Assembly: GCF_964340395.1 (NCBI RefSeq)
Contig: NC_135562.1
Location: 10,777,634-10,825,133 of the forward strand
Reading direction: 5' to 3'
DNA from: Glandiceps talaboti
Lineage: Eukaryota > Hemichordata > Enteropneusta > Spengelidae
DNA length: 47,500 nucleotides
Positions 1 through 11,767 of the stretch are shown piece by piece. Each line of letters starts with the position of its first letter. Position 1 is the stretch's first letter. The notes beneath the pieces are model-generated. The model had not been told where the DNA came from. It searched no databases and saw only the letters and a program-made list of their open reading frames with translations. The position numbers and the translations under genes are program-made.

Positions 1-1008
1 AAACTAATGTAACCAGACTGGCCACTGAACATTGACTCTTAATGGACAGACTGGAATCCCTGGAAGATAAAGAAATACTAATGCAACCAGACTGGCCGCT
101 GTAAACATTGACTCTTGATGGACAGACTGGAATCCCTGGAAGATAAAGAAATACTATTGCAACCAGACTGGCCACTGAACATTGACTCTTGATGGACAGG
201 CTGGAATCCCTGGAAGATAAAGAAATACTATTGCAACCAGACTGGCCACTGAACATTGACTCTTAATGGACAGACTGGAATCCCTGGAAGATAAAGAAAC
301 TAATGTAACCACACTGGCCACTGATTGTTGACTCTTGATGGACAGACTGGAATCCCTGGAAGATAAAGAAATACTATTGCAACCAGACTGGCCACTGAAC
401 ATTGACTCTTGATGGACAGACTGGAATCCCTGGAAGATAAAGAAATACTATTGCAACCAGACTGGCCACTGAACATTGACTCTTGATGGACAGACTGGAA
501 TCCCTGGAAGATAAAGAAACTAATGCAACCAGACTGGCCACAGAACATTGACTCTTGATGGACAGACTGGAATCCCTGGAAGATAAAGAAATGCTAATGC
601 AACCAGACTGGCCACTGAACATTGACTCTTGATGGACAGACTGGAATCCCTGGAAGATAAAGAAACTAATGCAACCAGACTGGCCACAGAACATTGACTC
701 TTGATGGACAGACTGGAATCCCTGGAAGATAAAGAAATGCTAATGCAACCAGACTGGCCACTGATCGTTCACTCTTGATGGACAGGCTGGAATCCCTGGA
801 AGATAAAGAAATACTAATGCAACCAGACTGGCCGCTGAACATTGACTCTTGATGGACAGACTGGAATCCCTGGAAGATAAAGAAATACTAATGCAACCAG
901 ACTGGCCGCTGAACATTGACTCTTGATGGACAGACTGGAATCCCTGGAAGATAAAGAAATACTAATGCAACCAGACTGGCCGCTGAACATTGACTCTTAA
1001 TGGACAGG
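1..1008. repeat. Minisatellite, 72-76 bp unit, about 14 copies
   Basis: The motif AACCAGACTGGCC recurs at 11, 85, 161, 235, 307 (one mismatch), 381, 455, 527, 601, 673, 747, 821, 895 and 969, which gives about 14 units. Two length classes, about 74 and 72 bp, differ by a two-base indel in the stretch before the motif. The units are more than 90 percent alike, so amplification is recent. The array runs off the left edge and ends in a short TCTG-rich tail near 1010-1032. The minus-strand open frames across it are a by-product of repetition and are not genes. Confidence 0.97.
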
Positions 1009-1163
1009 TCTGTCTTTCTGTCTGTCTGTCGATTGGTTGGTCTTTTTGTTATTTAGACTCGCTGTTTGGCGATGTTATGTTCATAAATCTACCAACTGAA
1101 TATCTATTGTTGTGTATTTATGAATGACAATGTACGATCCTACATTAAAATAGGAATAAAGGC

Positions 1164-1164
1164 A

Positions 1165-1248
<84 letters not shown>

Positions 1249-1311
1249 GAATATAAGAGAGAGATAGATAGATAGAAAGAATGAAAGAAAGAAAAGAAAG
1301 AAAGAAAGAAA
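1164..1311. repeat. GAAA microsatellite with GATA interruption
   Basis: A long run of GAAA is broken near 1255-1280 by GAGA and GATA units and then resumes to about 1311. The Phe/Leu/Ser-rich minus-strand frames here are low-complexity shadows. Confidence 0.97.
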
Positions 1312-1562
1312 GTCGATGTTCAAATAAATGTGTACAAACTCGGTCATGTGTCACTGAGTAGTCGGTCTGCAAAGATAGAGGATTCAAATCGTTTCTACAC
1401 CATTGAGATTTGACAAGAGGAACAATCTTTTAATTACTTGTTTCAAGTTTCGAGTTAACAATTGATGTGCTGCTATATTTTAGCTCCAGCAATTTTTTAA
1501 CGTGATTTCGAATGTAAAAAAATAACCACTATTTTACGGTAAGAAAGAAAGAAAAAAATTAC

Positions 1563-3397
1563 CTGGCAGAATCCTTATAGGCAAGTTCAAGGGCTTGGAG
1601 GGTATTTTCACCGTCATATATCTTTTTCCAATGACTTTCAGGAGTGCAGATATCCGTCACTTTATCTTCAAACTACGTTATATTATACAAGATAAAAAGC
1701 AGCACAATGAGTAAAAGTATAACGTGACCTTCCCCTAATCCAATTTTATGAATTAAGCATGGCCCTCCCCAAGAACCGATTCTTAAAAAGTAACCCCCTA
1801 ATTCCCACAGGCCCTCCCCTTGTAATTACTGGATGCTCGCTTACAAGTACAATGCGGGGAAAGCAATGAGGGGTTTTAAAACAAACTGTATAAGATCGTT
1901 CACTAATTTGTTTCTATAAAACATAACATTTGGTCCATTTCCTGACATTATATCGTGAAGTGTCGACTAACTTGTTTAATGGTGAAATAATGTTACATGT
2001 GATAGGAAACTTTATAAGAAAACTACCGGAGGTGACTAACACAAAAATGCGTGCTCTATCAAAATGAGGAGTTCCCTATCAAAAAATGAGCGTTCCAAAT
2101 CAAAAAGATACTTGCGCTCCCGATGAGCACGTCTCTTTTTGATTGGGAACGGCACTTTTTGATTGGGAACGCCACTTTTTGATTGGGAACCCCTCACCCC
2201 ACGCCTTTTTTTGTCCTAGTCGGCCACCGTAGAAAATCTGGCAAAATATTCTTTATACTTCTTGTATCAGATTGTTGATAGTTTTCTTTTTCTCGTTGTC
2301 ATCATGTTGTATTTGTGTGCCATTGTACACGTAGATCGCCAGACAGCCACCAGGTCTCAATACTCTGTCCACTTCATTATAGAAGTCGTCCAAATTAAAC
2401 CAATGAATGGCCATTCCAACCGTGATCAAGTCAACTGTCCCTGATTGTACGGGTATATCTCCACAACCACCAACTCTGCAAATATAGTGTCCATGTTTAG
2501 ATTATTTTTAATGTCTCTATACCAAAAAATGATGACGTGTATTATTTTTATATCATATATACTTGATCGTAAAACTTATAAGTAATCAGGTTGACGTACT
2601 AAACAAATGATCCAATCAGTGAAGACCTCATGAATATATGACAAATCTAAAGCAATATACCCCTGGGCCCTGGTAAACGGGGGTAACGTGTCTAGGAAAT
2701 CTTTATTTCCAACAGTATCACTCTGCATGCTCGACACACCAATGACGACACAAAGGTACCGCACTAGACTCTCTCACATCTTCGGAGCATCGCAGGGCTG
2801 TTTTGTATGCACTGATATCTACTGCATAATTGTACTCGAATATCCTTGTACTGTGGGCCCTCGTCGACTGCATAGGGACCATTTGTGGACGTGTTACTGC
2901 CTTTGTTTATTTGTTTATTTATTTATTTATTTGTTTGTTTGTTTGTTTGTTTGTTTGTTTGTTTGTTTGTTTGTTTGTATCAGTTTCTAGGCTCCCTGTG
3001 GTACAACGCATGTTAAACAGATAATGACTCATTTTTGGCTAGCGTATTACAACTCACTTGAAGTTAACGTTTGGAGGTGTTGACGAATTCTTGGCACATT
3101 CAATTTGATCCGCACTGATATCAACACCAAGTACTTGATCCACGTGATCAGCCAATATCAGGGTACTTTGACCAGAACCACAACCAACGTCAACTGCGAA
3201 TTTTAGATCTCCTAACTGTATGAGGAAACATGGAATACAATATACCAATCACAAATCATGCAAATGCACATGTATGTCAAAAGTAGCCAGGGAAGGAAAA
3301 AACAAGTTTTATATAACCACAAAAATCAATGAGTCAATTGATCAATATCACACACAAAATAAGTTTTATTTCACCGCGAAAATTAATCATTCAATCG

Positions 3398-3474
<77 letters not shown>

Positions 3475-3557
3475 GCAATCAATTAATCAATCAATCAATC
3501 AATCGCACACTCAATCAATCAATAAATCGATCAATCGAATCGATCAATCAACGAATG

Positions 3558-3640
<83 letters not shown>

Positions 3641-6600
3641 TACATGCTCGCTTCTCCCTGTGGTAATGTGGATGTTTAGCACTTTTCCAGGGTAACTAAG
3701 GATTCAAGTGATACAATGGACTACAAAACAAATTAAAAATGGGTTAAACAGAATTGAATATATATGTTGGAGTAATCATTTTTTGAAAATAACCGTAATT
3801 TTTTAGAAGGAGGGATACACAAAATTGTGTGTGCAATTATAGCCCAACACGTAGTTTCTGTCGAATAGTATAGTGCATGTAGCGTATGACCTTCGCAATA
3901 ACGATCAGTGGCCAGCAAAACAAGTTTCTTGAGTTTTAACGAGTGTCACTGAATAAATTAATGTATAATGGAAAAATAATGTTACACTCCCAGGCCTGGT
4001 GTTATTTTAACAGGTAAAGATGATAACAATACCCTTTCCTGATCTCAATTGAAATTCAGGAAACAAAGACCGAGAAAAATCCTCAAAGTATATTGTTGCA
4101 TGCCATACCATTTAAAATTATTTTATCATAATGAAAAATTACAGGATTCATTCAAGGTACTAAGTCAGGTCAGTATTCTTAGTAAATTTGATTTGATGGT
4201 AGTGTTTCGGTTTGTTTCAGCATTTGCCAACAGTTAATATAAACCTTTGACAAGAAACTTTAAAAGTTTAGGTGCAGCCACCGCGGCGCCAGAAACACGT
4301 GTACGTGGGAATTTGATATTTGTACATAGTTTCTACACTTATATATTTTTTTTAGCTCATACCCAAATATTTTTTTCTGTCTTGAGTTGGTCAGCGATTT
4401 TTTTCCTGCTTTTGGCCGGCGAAAATTATTTTTTCGAAAATCCTCCTGCCGCCCACCCCCAGACATCAAATGGTGTACCCCATACTGTACGAAGTCGAAC
4501 TGTAACACCACACAACAAATTTAAATGCCCTGCATGGCATTCTTTAATATGGAGATACTTCTTGGTGGTTATAAGAAACACATACACATAAATGTCAAAT
4601 TACAAAACAAACTGTAAAGAGCAATATCTTACTTTGCTTAACATAGTATACTCTAAAAAAAATATTTTATTTTCAAGACGCGAGTGTTTAAACGATATTC
4701 ATTTCCATTGATATTCATACATGTCAGTGCATTTATCACGTGTTTGTCGTCAGCTTTTCTCCCGCCATTTTCCCGTCATTCTTTTTTTTTAGCTGCAGTC
4801 AAAGTAATGATTTGAAAAGAATTATAAACTACATTAATCTACTTCTCACTCCATATATATCAAGCTCTTATTTTCCTTATTTTACTCTAATGCGAACGAA
4901 AACTTTTCATATTCTTTACAAGGCTTAGCATTAGACTAAAGAGCGAACGGTTCACCAAGCAGTCTATGACCACAACGATTTGATACTTAAATAATAGTAA
5001 AGTGGCGTTCCTTCTAATCATTTTTATTTTGTTGGAATTGATCAACGTTCAAAATTCAAACATGGCCAAAATAATGGCCAATATTTTCAACGGCCAAAAT
5101 AATGGCCAATATTTTCAACGGCCAAAATAATGGCCAATATTTTTCCGGTGGTCAAAATTTTGCCATTATTTTGATCAATTTTCCAATGATCAGAACAATA
5201 TGACAGAACCCCATGGCATCACAATGGACAACGCGATGGCATGGTAGGGCACATCATACATCATGGATGTATTAGGAGATTATATACATACATCCATGGG
5301 CACATGAAACAGGAGTTTTTTTTTCATGAGTGATTCGGTTTACTAGTATTCTGCCGCCGTTACAGCAGATTAAACCGAATCAGGAGTGAAAATAGCTTTT
5401 GTATGCCCTACTATCTATTGAGGCCGTGGGGTTGTGTTATTATTACATATGTACACCAAAAGTAATAATTCAGAAAAGGACGAACTTCACTACGCAGTGA
5501 TTTAGGTCACCCTTGGAGTCAGTATAATTACTCTAAGGGTCACCCAACATCAGTAACCTTTTGGTAACCTTTTGACACTGCAGGCTATTGTTATGCAAAT
5601 TTACTGTTATCGCCAGACGTAACAGTGACAGAGATACTTGAGGAAGAAATGTGAAAGTAAGTTCGTCGATATTTGTAAGAGAATAACTTTCATATTTCTG
5701 AATTAACTCGCCAAATCCTTTGAAAACCGACTGGAATGTACACTTCTTAGTTGTCTAGAATTAATAGTTTCATTATTGTAGCCTTTATTTTTATTTTCTG
5801 AGCAATACAATAGCGGTGGCGTTCGCGTCCGGTTCGGAGACAGACACAAATCTGTAAGCTGCAGACGACAGTAGGCGAATCTTGCTTTCCTGATCGGACA
5901 TGAGTTTAAAATGACCTACAATAATGAATTTACTTTCAAAATGTTTTATAGAAGTGTATAATTATCTAGTGGAAACATAAGATCGATTATATTTACATAC
6001 GGAAAGTAGTTGAAGTTGTTGTTGTTTTCTTGTTTTACGGTGAAAATCCCTAACTAATTTGCATATAGTTTTGTGATAGGTAAGCGACTAATTAGCATAG
6101 TGTCTACACTTCAGAAGTTGCGATGGTCAAGAAAATAGTGAAATACTTTATGAACCAACAAAATTTTTTTCAAAAAGTGTGTATCAACATGAAAGACGCG
6201 TGTGTGCTAAAAGACAAATGAATTTATTCGCTTGTTTTCATCAGGGATTGGTTTTGTATTCCGATTAGGTTTTATTTCTGACTACATCACGATCAACGTA
6301 CACACTGGTACATATGTAATAATAATGTAATATGGCATGAAGATGACATTACCACGAAACCATCTTGGTGAATAGAGTAACAAACAGAATTACATAATGT
6401 CGATCAAAATACAGTTTGTGGCATTAACGTTGATGTTGATCAAGCATCACTGAACGGCACTGCCTCTGGATTATCTGTCCCTATAGTGATGACCGAGGGT
6501 TCCATTGAGTCAGCAAACATTGTTGCTATGGCAGCATTATCAATGTCACCATGTGTCTACTGTAATGTTGATCGTACATCATAGGACTCCAAACAGCAAA

Positions 6601-7722
6601 ACAGAACAATACAGAATGATGTGATAGGAAAACAAGACAAAATGTGGAACTGCTTAGAGGGGTTCGATCATTTCCAAGTAAGGAAAACTGAGGAAAGAAC
6701 CCGACTGAAATCGATTGATATTGTCGATTCTATCACCTTCAAGAATTATAAAAAGTACACTGTCATCAATATGTCAAAGAAATACATAAATAGATTTTAA
6801 ATGTAATCTCATACAATTTTTTTATTACTACTGTAAACCCCAGTGTCACAAAGTGGTGACGTGTTTATTGAAAGTATGTTAACCTCGACATTGAGGATTG
6901 ACCCAAGGACAAAACATGTGTACGTTGTATGTAAATCAGTGAGGGTTTACTCTGTATGTAAATTAGTTGGTAGTGAATTACCATGTTATAGTACGAGCAG
7001 GCTGAGTTGGTTACATTAAATGCAAATTGCCAGAGAATTAACATGTTCGATTGACGGATGGCTGGCTTTTGAGGCAGTATGCAGTTTCCTTGCAGACAAG
7101 ACCTAGCACAGTTACAGCACAGCACAGCGACATTTTTATCCTGAACTCGCCCTATATGTGTAATTGTACACCATTCTGAAGTTCCTTTTCATTTCATTCG
7201 TTTCTTCCAATCACATTCACTCGGAGTTTCTGCCAATCAGATTCATATTCACTGACAGTGCGTGTAGTCATTGTCTGAAGCTCAACTGGTAACATGTGTT
7301 GGAACCACCAGTTTACACACTGTGTTGTGATAAGTGGAGCAGAGTAATACTGTTAGGCAGGATTTGTGCATGTCCCCGTGGTAATATTTACAGCTACAGT
7401 GCACTGAAACAGGTGGTTTTGTGGAGTAGCCCAAGTTTGGGTACTCTACGAATGTACATTTTATCCGAACTGGAATTGAAGTGAAAAGTAACACGTTTTT
7501 AATGTGTTCATATCCCTAGACTTGTTTATGGTGTTGAACTAGTAGAGTGAACTGTGTGCACTCTTGGACAATATCAACTTTGAACTTTGACTGAAAAACA
7601 CTCGGGTTGGCACTGTATGTTGCCAAATGAACACTTTTGTTGCAGTATCTGGTTGATCGCCGTCATGAAGAGGTCAGCAATCGTAAGTCAAACAAGTTTA
7701 TATACATCAATTTGAAATTATA

Positions 7723-7783
<61 letters not shown>

Positions 7784-9564
7784 TATTGTCAAATGGTTTC
7801 ATTTGACATTTATTCCTTCTAATATTATTTGGGGTACAGCATTACTCATATGAAAAATATACCGTGATTCCATCAGCCTTGAGATCTTTGGAGTTGTTGC
7901 TGAAGTTTAAAGCACAGTTATTGAATATTGATTTCAGAAGTGCATGTATTCGATATTTGTACTTTGTACAACTCCATGAGTTTGAACTACAGTATTCTAA
8001 ATTGAGAGTGGGCAAGGGTGTCAACCAGTATGATTCATAGAAAAAATAATTGTTGAATTACAAGTTACGAAGTTAAATGTCAATTTTAACATTTACGATG
8101 AAAAAAAATCACAATTTATGAGTTACGAAGAAATACTGCAATTTACGCTTTACAATTATAACTGGAAAGTTGCTAGAAGGGCATTCTAATGTATCTACCA
8201 CTCCTTATACAACTCATAACAACATATTGGTACTTTTACTGATTACTGTCGCACTAAACAGTTAACTTTGCAGTAGGCCGGTCACTGAATTACTATTTTA
8301 CAGACTTTATTGCAGTATTTTACAAATAATGAAAAATAAAATGGCCCGATTATGAAGTACGAAAATACCCCTTGCCCACCCTCTAAATTGTCAGGTGAGG
8401 TCAGGTCAAGAGTCAAGTAAACAATTAAGTCAAAGTCAAGTCAAAGAGTCAAACAAAGTAAAGGTAAGTGATCAAGGTCAAGCAAAGTCAAGTAAAGGTA
8501 AGTAAGGTCAAGTAAAGGTAAGTCAGGAGTCAAGTTGAGTCGAGTTGAATCAACATTGCGACTCGACATTGAAGTCTAATAGTCAAATGACTTAATCAGC
8601 ATATATTGGTTAGTATTAGCTATTCTGTACTTATTTCAAACTACAAAAGTTTGAACTACAGTACTCTAAATTGTCATATCAAGTCAAGTGATTGGAAACG
8701 AAGATGGATATAAAAAACCCACACGATAGTTGCATGATGATTTCTCTGATTTGGTCATCTAGAAGACCGACACTTGAATTAGAAGACCGATTTTTGAATT
8801 AGAAGACCGACACTTGAATTAGAAGACCGATTTGTCGTCTTCGGCCTCGGTATCTTCGGCCTCGGTGGTGATGTTATGTTACTGCGATCTGAACAGTCTA
8901 ATCAGTATGGCGCCCTCTATGTTGTGTTACGCAAAGAATGTACACGATTTTAAGAGTGCCATACACTTGGACATTTACATATGCTGCCCTTGCATTGTAG
9001 GTTATATAAGCTGTTGTAAGAAATATGATCAAATGTAATCAGGGTCTGAATACAGACTTATATTTGATATGGCCAAACAGATGGGTAGATAGAAGACGTT
9101 GCATACTACATATCTTGCAGACTGACAACATCAGATAGTTTATAATTTGTGATTGAAAAACTACCTTGCAGGTAGTTAGTAAACTGGCAAATATTTATAG
9201 CTAAAAGTGAGTTCTGAGTTGAAAATGGTTACCACAATGATGCACTATTAACACTTCAAACATCTGCAGCATATTCTTTTTCTTTTAAATATAAGTATTG
9301 TGGTAGGAACCGTAGGATATTGGAAATTGCGAGTCATTTTCCATCCGAAGTACGTTCAACATATTACCAAAAAAACACCGTTATATCTGTCAAAGTTACC
9401 ATTGAATTAGTACGAATCGAGTAGTATACCTTTTGTTTCGCAAATGAAACTATTTTCTGGGCCAGTTCCTGTGGGTAGGTGGGTCGTACATTCTTGTAGG
9501 CATTGACCATATCCGCGCCCTCAAAGAACCCTGTAAAAGCGTCTTGGGGTGTTGTCGACGCCAT
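1563..9564 (-). CDS. Class I SAM-dependent methyltransferase (methyltransferase 11-type), 3' end not found
   Basis: Four exons read on the minus strand: 9430-9564 (start ATG at 9564, 45 codons), 3058-3215, 2259-2475 and, less surely, 1563-1672. Junctions obey GT/AG and the frame runs on across all of them (620 nt, about 206 residues). Visible motifs are the SAM-binding loop VDVGCGSGQST, the acidic strand-2 end VLGVDIS, the HWFN segment of VDLITVGMAIHWFN, and VLRPGGCLAIY. This matches the trans-aconitate methyltransferase-like / DDB_G0268948-like family of about 260-275 residues, whose substrate is not generally known. So the C-terminal part is missing and should lie left of the window or in an exon I do not recognise. 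Intron 1 is 6.2 kb and repeat-rich. The gene is head to head with the xylose isomerase, start codons 2.2 kb apart. The first three exons are secure; the 1563-1672 exon rests on an open frame and good splice sites. Confidence 0.82.
2027..2229. mobile_element. Foldback MITE-like element with repeated 20-22-bp arm units
   Basis: The outer ends form an imperfect terminal inverted repeat: CGGAGGTGACTAACACAAAA on the left and, reverse-complemented from the right, CGGTGGCCGACTAGGACAAA. Inside, the right arm holds three near-identical units with TTTTTGATTGGGAAC, and the left arm holds three more diverged inverted units such as GTTCCAAATCAAAAAG. The element sits in methyltransferase intron 3, only 30 bp from the donor of the exon at 2259-2475. 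No transposase is present. Confidence 0.75.
2902..2979. repeat. TTTG/TTTA microsatellite
   Basis: A run of TTTA followed by about ten TTTG units, in intron 2 of the methyltransferase gene, about 80 bp below the donor of the exon at 3058-3215. Confidence 0.97.
3386..3642. repeat. ATCA microsatellite
   Basis: About 250 bp of CAAT/ATCA tetranucleotides with a short degenerate centre near 3480-3560. It lies in the 6.2-kb methyltransferase intron 1. The Ser-Ile-Asn-Gln repeat frames on the plus strand are shadows. Confidence 0.97.
5031..5185. mobile_element. Foldback repeat with one arm amplified (28-bp unit)
   Basis: Left flank TTGGAATTGATCAA is matched by the inverted TTGATCAATTTTCCAA at the right, and AAAATAATGGC occurs inverted in the right arm. 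The left arm holds three tandem 28-bp units with GGCCAAAATAATGGCCAATA (starting near 5064, 5092 and 5120), while the right arm has one diverged copy. The unit itself contains the short inverted pair GGCC...GGCC around AAAATAAT. It lies in methyltransferase intron 1. Confidence 0.75.
5331..5382. repeat. Hairpin, perfect 12-bp arms
   Basis: TGATTCGGTTTA (5331-5342) is the exact reverse complement of TAAACCGAATCA (5371-5382), with a 28-nt loop. This is probably a decayed small foldback element in the methyltransferase intron. Confidence 0.7.
5505..5544. repeat. Short hairpin, 15-bp arms
   Basis: GGTCACCCTTGGAGT pairs with ACTCTAAGGGTCACC (two mismatches) across a 10-nt loop. No function is evident. 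Confidence 0.6.
7725..7783. repeat. TG dinucleotide microsatellite
   Basis: About 29 uninterrupted TG repeats in methyltransferase intron 1. Between 5545 and 7724 I see only AT-rich intron sequence with no exon or clear repeat. Confidence 0.98.
7997..8390. mobile_element. hAT-like MITE with 8-bp target-site duplication
   Basis: The exact 8-mer CTAAATTG occurs at 7997-8004 and 8383-8390. The 378 bp between them begin AGAGTGGGCAAGGGTGT and end, reverse-complemented, AGGGTGGGCAAGGGGTAT. An 8-bp target duplication and a GTGGGCAA terminal repeat fit non-autonomous hAT transposons. No transposase is encoded, so it would have been mobilised in trans. A paralogous segment without the insertion, TTTGAACTACAGTACTCTAA followed by ATTGTCA, lies at 8650-8676 and resembles the pre-insertion site. 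Confidence 0.85.
8393..8545. repeat. Degenerate GTCAAG/GGTAAG short repeat
   Basis: Overlapping 5-6-bp words (GTCAA, AAGTA, GGTAAG) repeat with irregular spacing directly after the hAT-like insertion. Many words resemble splice donors or retinoid half-sites, but the irregular pattern is best read as simple-sequence expansion. Confidence 0.75.
8755..8866. repeat. Short tandem repeat, 19-bp unit, with inverted CTTCGGCCTCGGT pair
   Basis: AGAAGACCGA occurs four times at about 19-bp spacing, alternating CACTTGAATT and TTTTTGAATT fillers. It is followed by two copies of TCTTCGGCCTCGGT. The words AGAAGACCGA and TCGGTCTTCT-like pieces give the stretch mild foldback potential. Confidence 0.75.
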
Positions 9565-9738
9565 ATTGTCAATATCCTTCCTTCTTTAAACAACCTGAAA
9601 GACGGAAATGGAAATAAGCGTGACACTGCAGCTGGTTCATATTCAAATGTAACTCATTGTACCGTTGAAGAGTTTCCTATAGTGTTGGAAAATAGAATTG
9701 ACAAAGTTGAGTATTGCTAGCTAGTGTACGTGCACAAC

Positions 9739-9836
9739 ACCGTATGTATACCTCAGACCATTTAGAACATTTTTATAGTAGTATTAGTACATGGTCTTAG
9801 AAAATGTTCTATACTGGGTCTGAGTGTATGCCAACT
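9739..9836. repeat. Foldback element, about 32-bp arms
   Basis: GTATACCTCAGACCATTTAG followed by AACATTTT pairs with the inverted AAAATGTTCTATACTGGGTC and TGAGTGTATGC on the right side. The loop is about 30 nt. It lies 175 bp upstream of the methyltransferase start codon. Confidence 0.75.
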
Positions 9837-10360
9837 GCATAACTGGTATAGTCACCCTCCTATACGTCACCTTGTAAGGTTTATACCGAGACGGCCTTCA
9901 AAGTTGTACCCGCTCGCACGTACCACGCCACGGAAAGAATTAGCAAAATGTTAGGAACCGTACACGCGTATACAACTAATGGGATGGCCTCGGTATTGTT
10001 TGCTGTGAAACTCCTGTTGTTCACTCCTGTGAAGTCATCCGACCCCAGTGAACAGCCAACAATTCAGACATCTAGGTCACTTATATAGAGTTGATTATCC
10101 AGGCTTCTCGTTCGGTGAATGAGGTCACTCACGGCCCATAGCGTTCTCGATACTAGAGTACAGATGATGACAGAGCAACTTTGCGGGGTCACCAGTGCCG
10201 GGTACCCATATTACTCAAGTAAAATGGACAATTCTTTAAAATGTTATTATGAAATGCATATCCTTCGTAATATAACATCACAGACAGCGAAGAAGACACT
10301 GTCTAAGGTAACGTTCATCGAATCTGTCACCATGTGGAAACTGGTGTAACTATCAGTCAA

Positions 10361-10610
10361 TCACAATATATTCACTGAAATGGTTAATATACCAATAATT
10401 AGACATTGTACATGTTCATCATTGGTTGATATTTTCCATAAGCAGTACAGGAAAATCAAGAACGTAGTGTACAATCACAAAACAATAATTACAACTGGAC
10501 TACAGAGAACAATGGTGAGCTGACCATAGAGGCTGGTTAGCCCGCGGTCAGAAAAAAGACGTAGGGTTAATACGTAAGGTAAGGGTAAGGAACAGGTTGA
10601 AATCGTGACC
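10361..10610. repeat. Dispersed repeat, copy 1 (related to 29385-29530)
   Basis: The start CAATATATTCACTGAAA...CCAATAATTAGACATT and the end (ACAGGTTGAAATCGTGA) are both matched, in the same order and orientation, in the DDX24 intron at 29385-29530 (...ACAGGCTGAAATCATGA). The middles differ. Shared ends with differing cores fit a non-autonomous element family. Confidence 0.65.
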
Positions 10611-10756
10611 GACATTGAGGGCGCTGATTTTTGGGTGTGGACCCAAAATCAATTTGATTTGATTTATCGTGTAAACAACTACAAAACTATGTTTACCCAC
10701 AGGTGATGCGATGTTTTTCACAATGTATTATGAGGAAATTTTTGTACATAACAAAA

Positions 10757-10758
<2 letters not shown>

Positions 10759-10798
<40 letters not shown>

Positions 10799-10809
10799 AT
10801 AATAATAAA
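10759..10809. repeat. Poly(A) run followed by TAA repeats
   Basis: About 37 A residues lead straight into four TAA units. Such a tail can mark the 3' end of a retroposed sequence, but I see no clear body upstream. Confidence 0.85.
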
Positions 10810-10977
10810 CGGTCCAGTTGCAGCTAGCTACTGTAGCTTTAAATTTTCAAACAAGGGCGATGATGATTTTGTCCTAGCTACTTTAATTAGCTGATGGTGG
10901 CCAAAGAGCCATGAACACTTACTTTCACCACTCAGTTGAAATAGTGTTGATGTTTGGCAAGCTGAGCAGGCCAAAAA

Positions 10978-11040
10978 GAATTTGAATTTTCCACACATAT
11001 TATCTGACTAAATAATATATGGGGAAAATTCAAATTGAAC
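10978..11040. repeat. Short foldback, about 23-bp arms
   Basis: GAATTTGAATTTTCC on the left pairs with GGAAAATTCAAATTG on the right, and the arms continue into ATATTA/TAATATAT. The spacer is about 20 nt. It lies upstream of the xylose isomerase. Confidence 0.7.
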
Positions 11041-11767
11041 AAGCTTAAAAAGAGTTAGCCTTATACAAAAGTACAAACAAAATATCAAGGTATTTACCAT
11101 TTACGTTTACTTCTGCTAGTAGTGACAAATGATTATTTTCAACCTGGATATTTATGTTTCACTTTAGTACACTTGTATCGATTATTGCTATCAATTTACA
11201 GATGATTTTTGGTGATAAGATACAATTTCAGTAATTTACTAAACTCTGAAATCTTGTAAAGTATAGTCCTACTGCACTTGACGTGTGTTCAGCCAGGGGA
11301 TTTCCTGTAAGGATTTGTACGGGGAAACTTCTGTGGTGACATCATCACAAATACCACACTGTGTGTAAACTCTTTCGGACTTGACAAATACAAAGCGTCC
11401 AAAGCCAGGGTCCCTCATATTTGCCTTACTGAACTACAGACAAGTAAGAAATTCAATATTGTGGAATGATGTCTAATTATTCTATGATGAATTTTAGGTT
11501 TTGTTAGTTTCCGCCATTTGATCTGAGACCATAATTATGTGTTATAGCTGGATTTAACAGCCTTCCAGTCACCTCTGATCATGATGGTCCCTGTACGTTA
11601 TACAGCGCCCTCTTACATAATTTCCTGTGACCATTTGTTTTCATTCGGGTCAAAGGTCGCCAGCTGACATATACACAACATCGTGTGTGTGTACGTACGT
11701 CGGGATCACAGCATATCTACCGTTTTTTAATTCAAATCTTCCAGTTTTCCGACCTTGATATTGAACG

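Larger units (their letters stand above)
9565..11767. other. Intergenic region between divergent methyltransferase and xylose isomerase genes
   Basis: This 2.2-kb stretch separates two start codons that face away from each other, so it should hold both promoters. A CpG-richer patch lies near 9880-10030. I see no TATA box that I would defend. It also contains a foldback at 9739-9836, a dispersed repeat at 10361-10610, a poly(A)/TAA run at 10759-10809 and a hairpin at 10978-11040. No conserved coding sequence is visible. Confidence 0.6.

Noticed and set aside
1-1008. Array of regular ~74-bp repeats that could suggest a CRISPR array
   Set aside because: The whole unit is repeated with no unique spacers, there are no cas genes, and the surrounding genes are eukaryotic. 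It is a minisatellite. The same applies to 32600-33531.
1329-1369. Possible terminal exon of the methyltransferase after TCTTTGCAG at about 1370
   Set aside because: It would join in frame and stop after five residues (RPTTQ), giving a ~211-residue protein that lacks the family's C-terminal part. Nothing but a chance acceptor supports it.
8393-8545. GGTCA-like half-site array as a nuclear receptor element
   Set aside because: AGGTCA-like words occur, but spacing is irregular and the neighbouring words form a general GTCAAG/GTAAG simple repeat.
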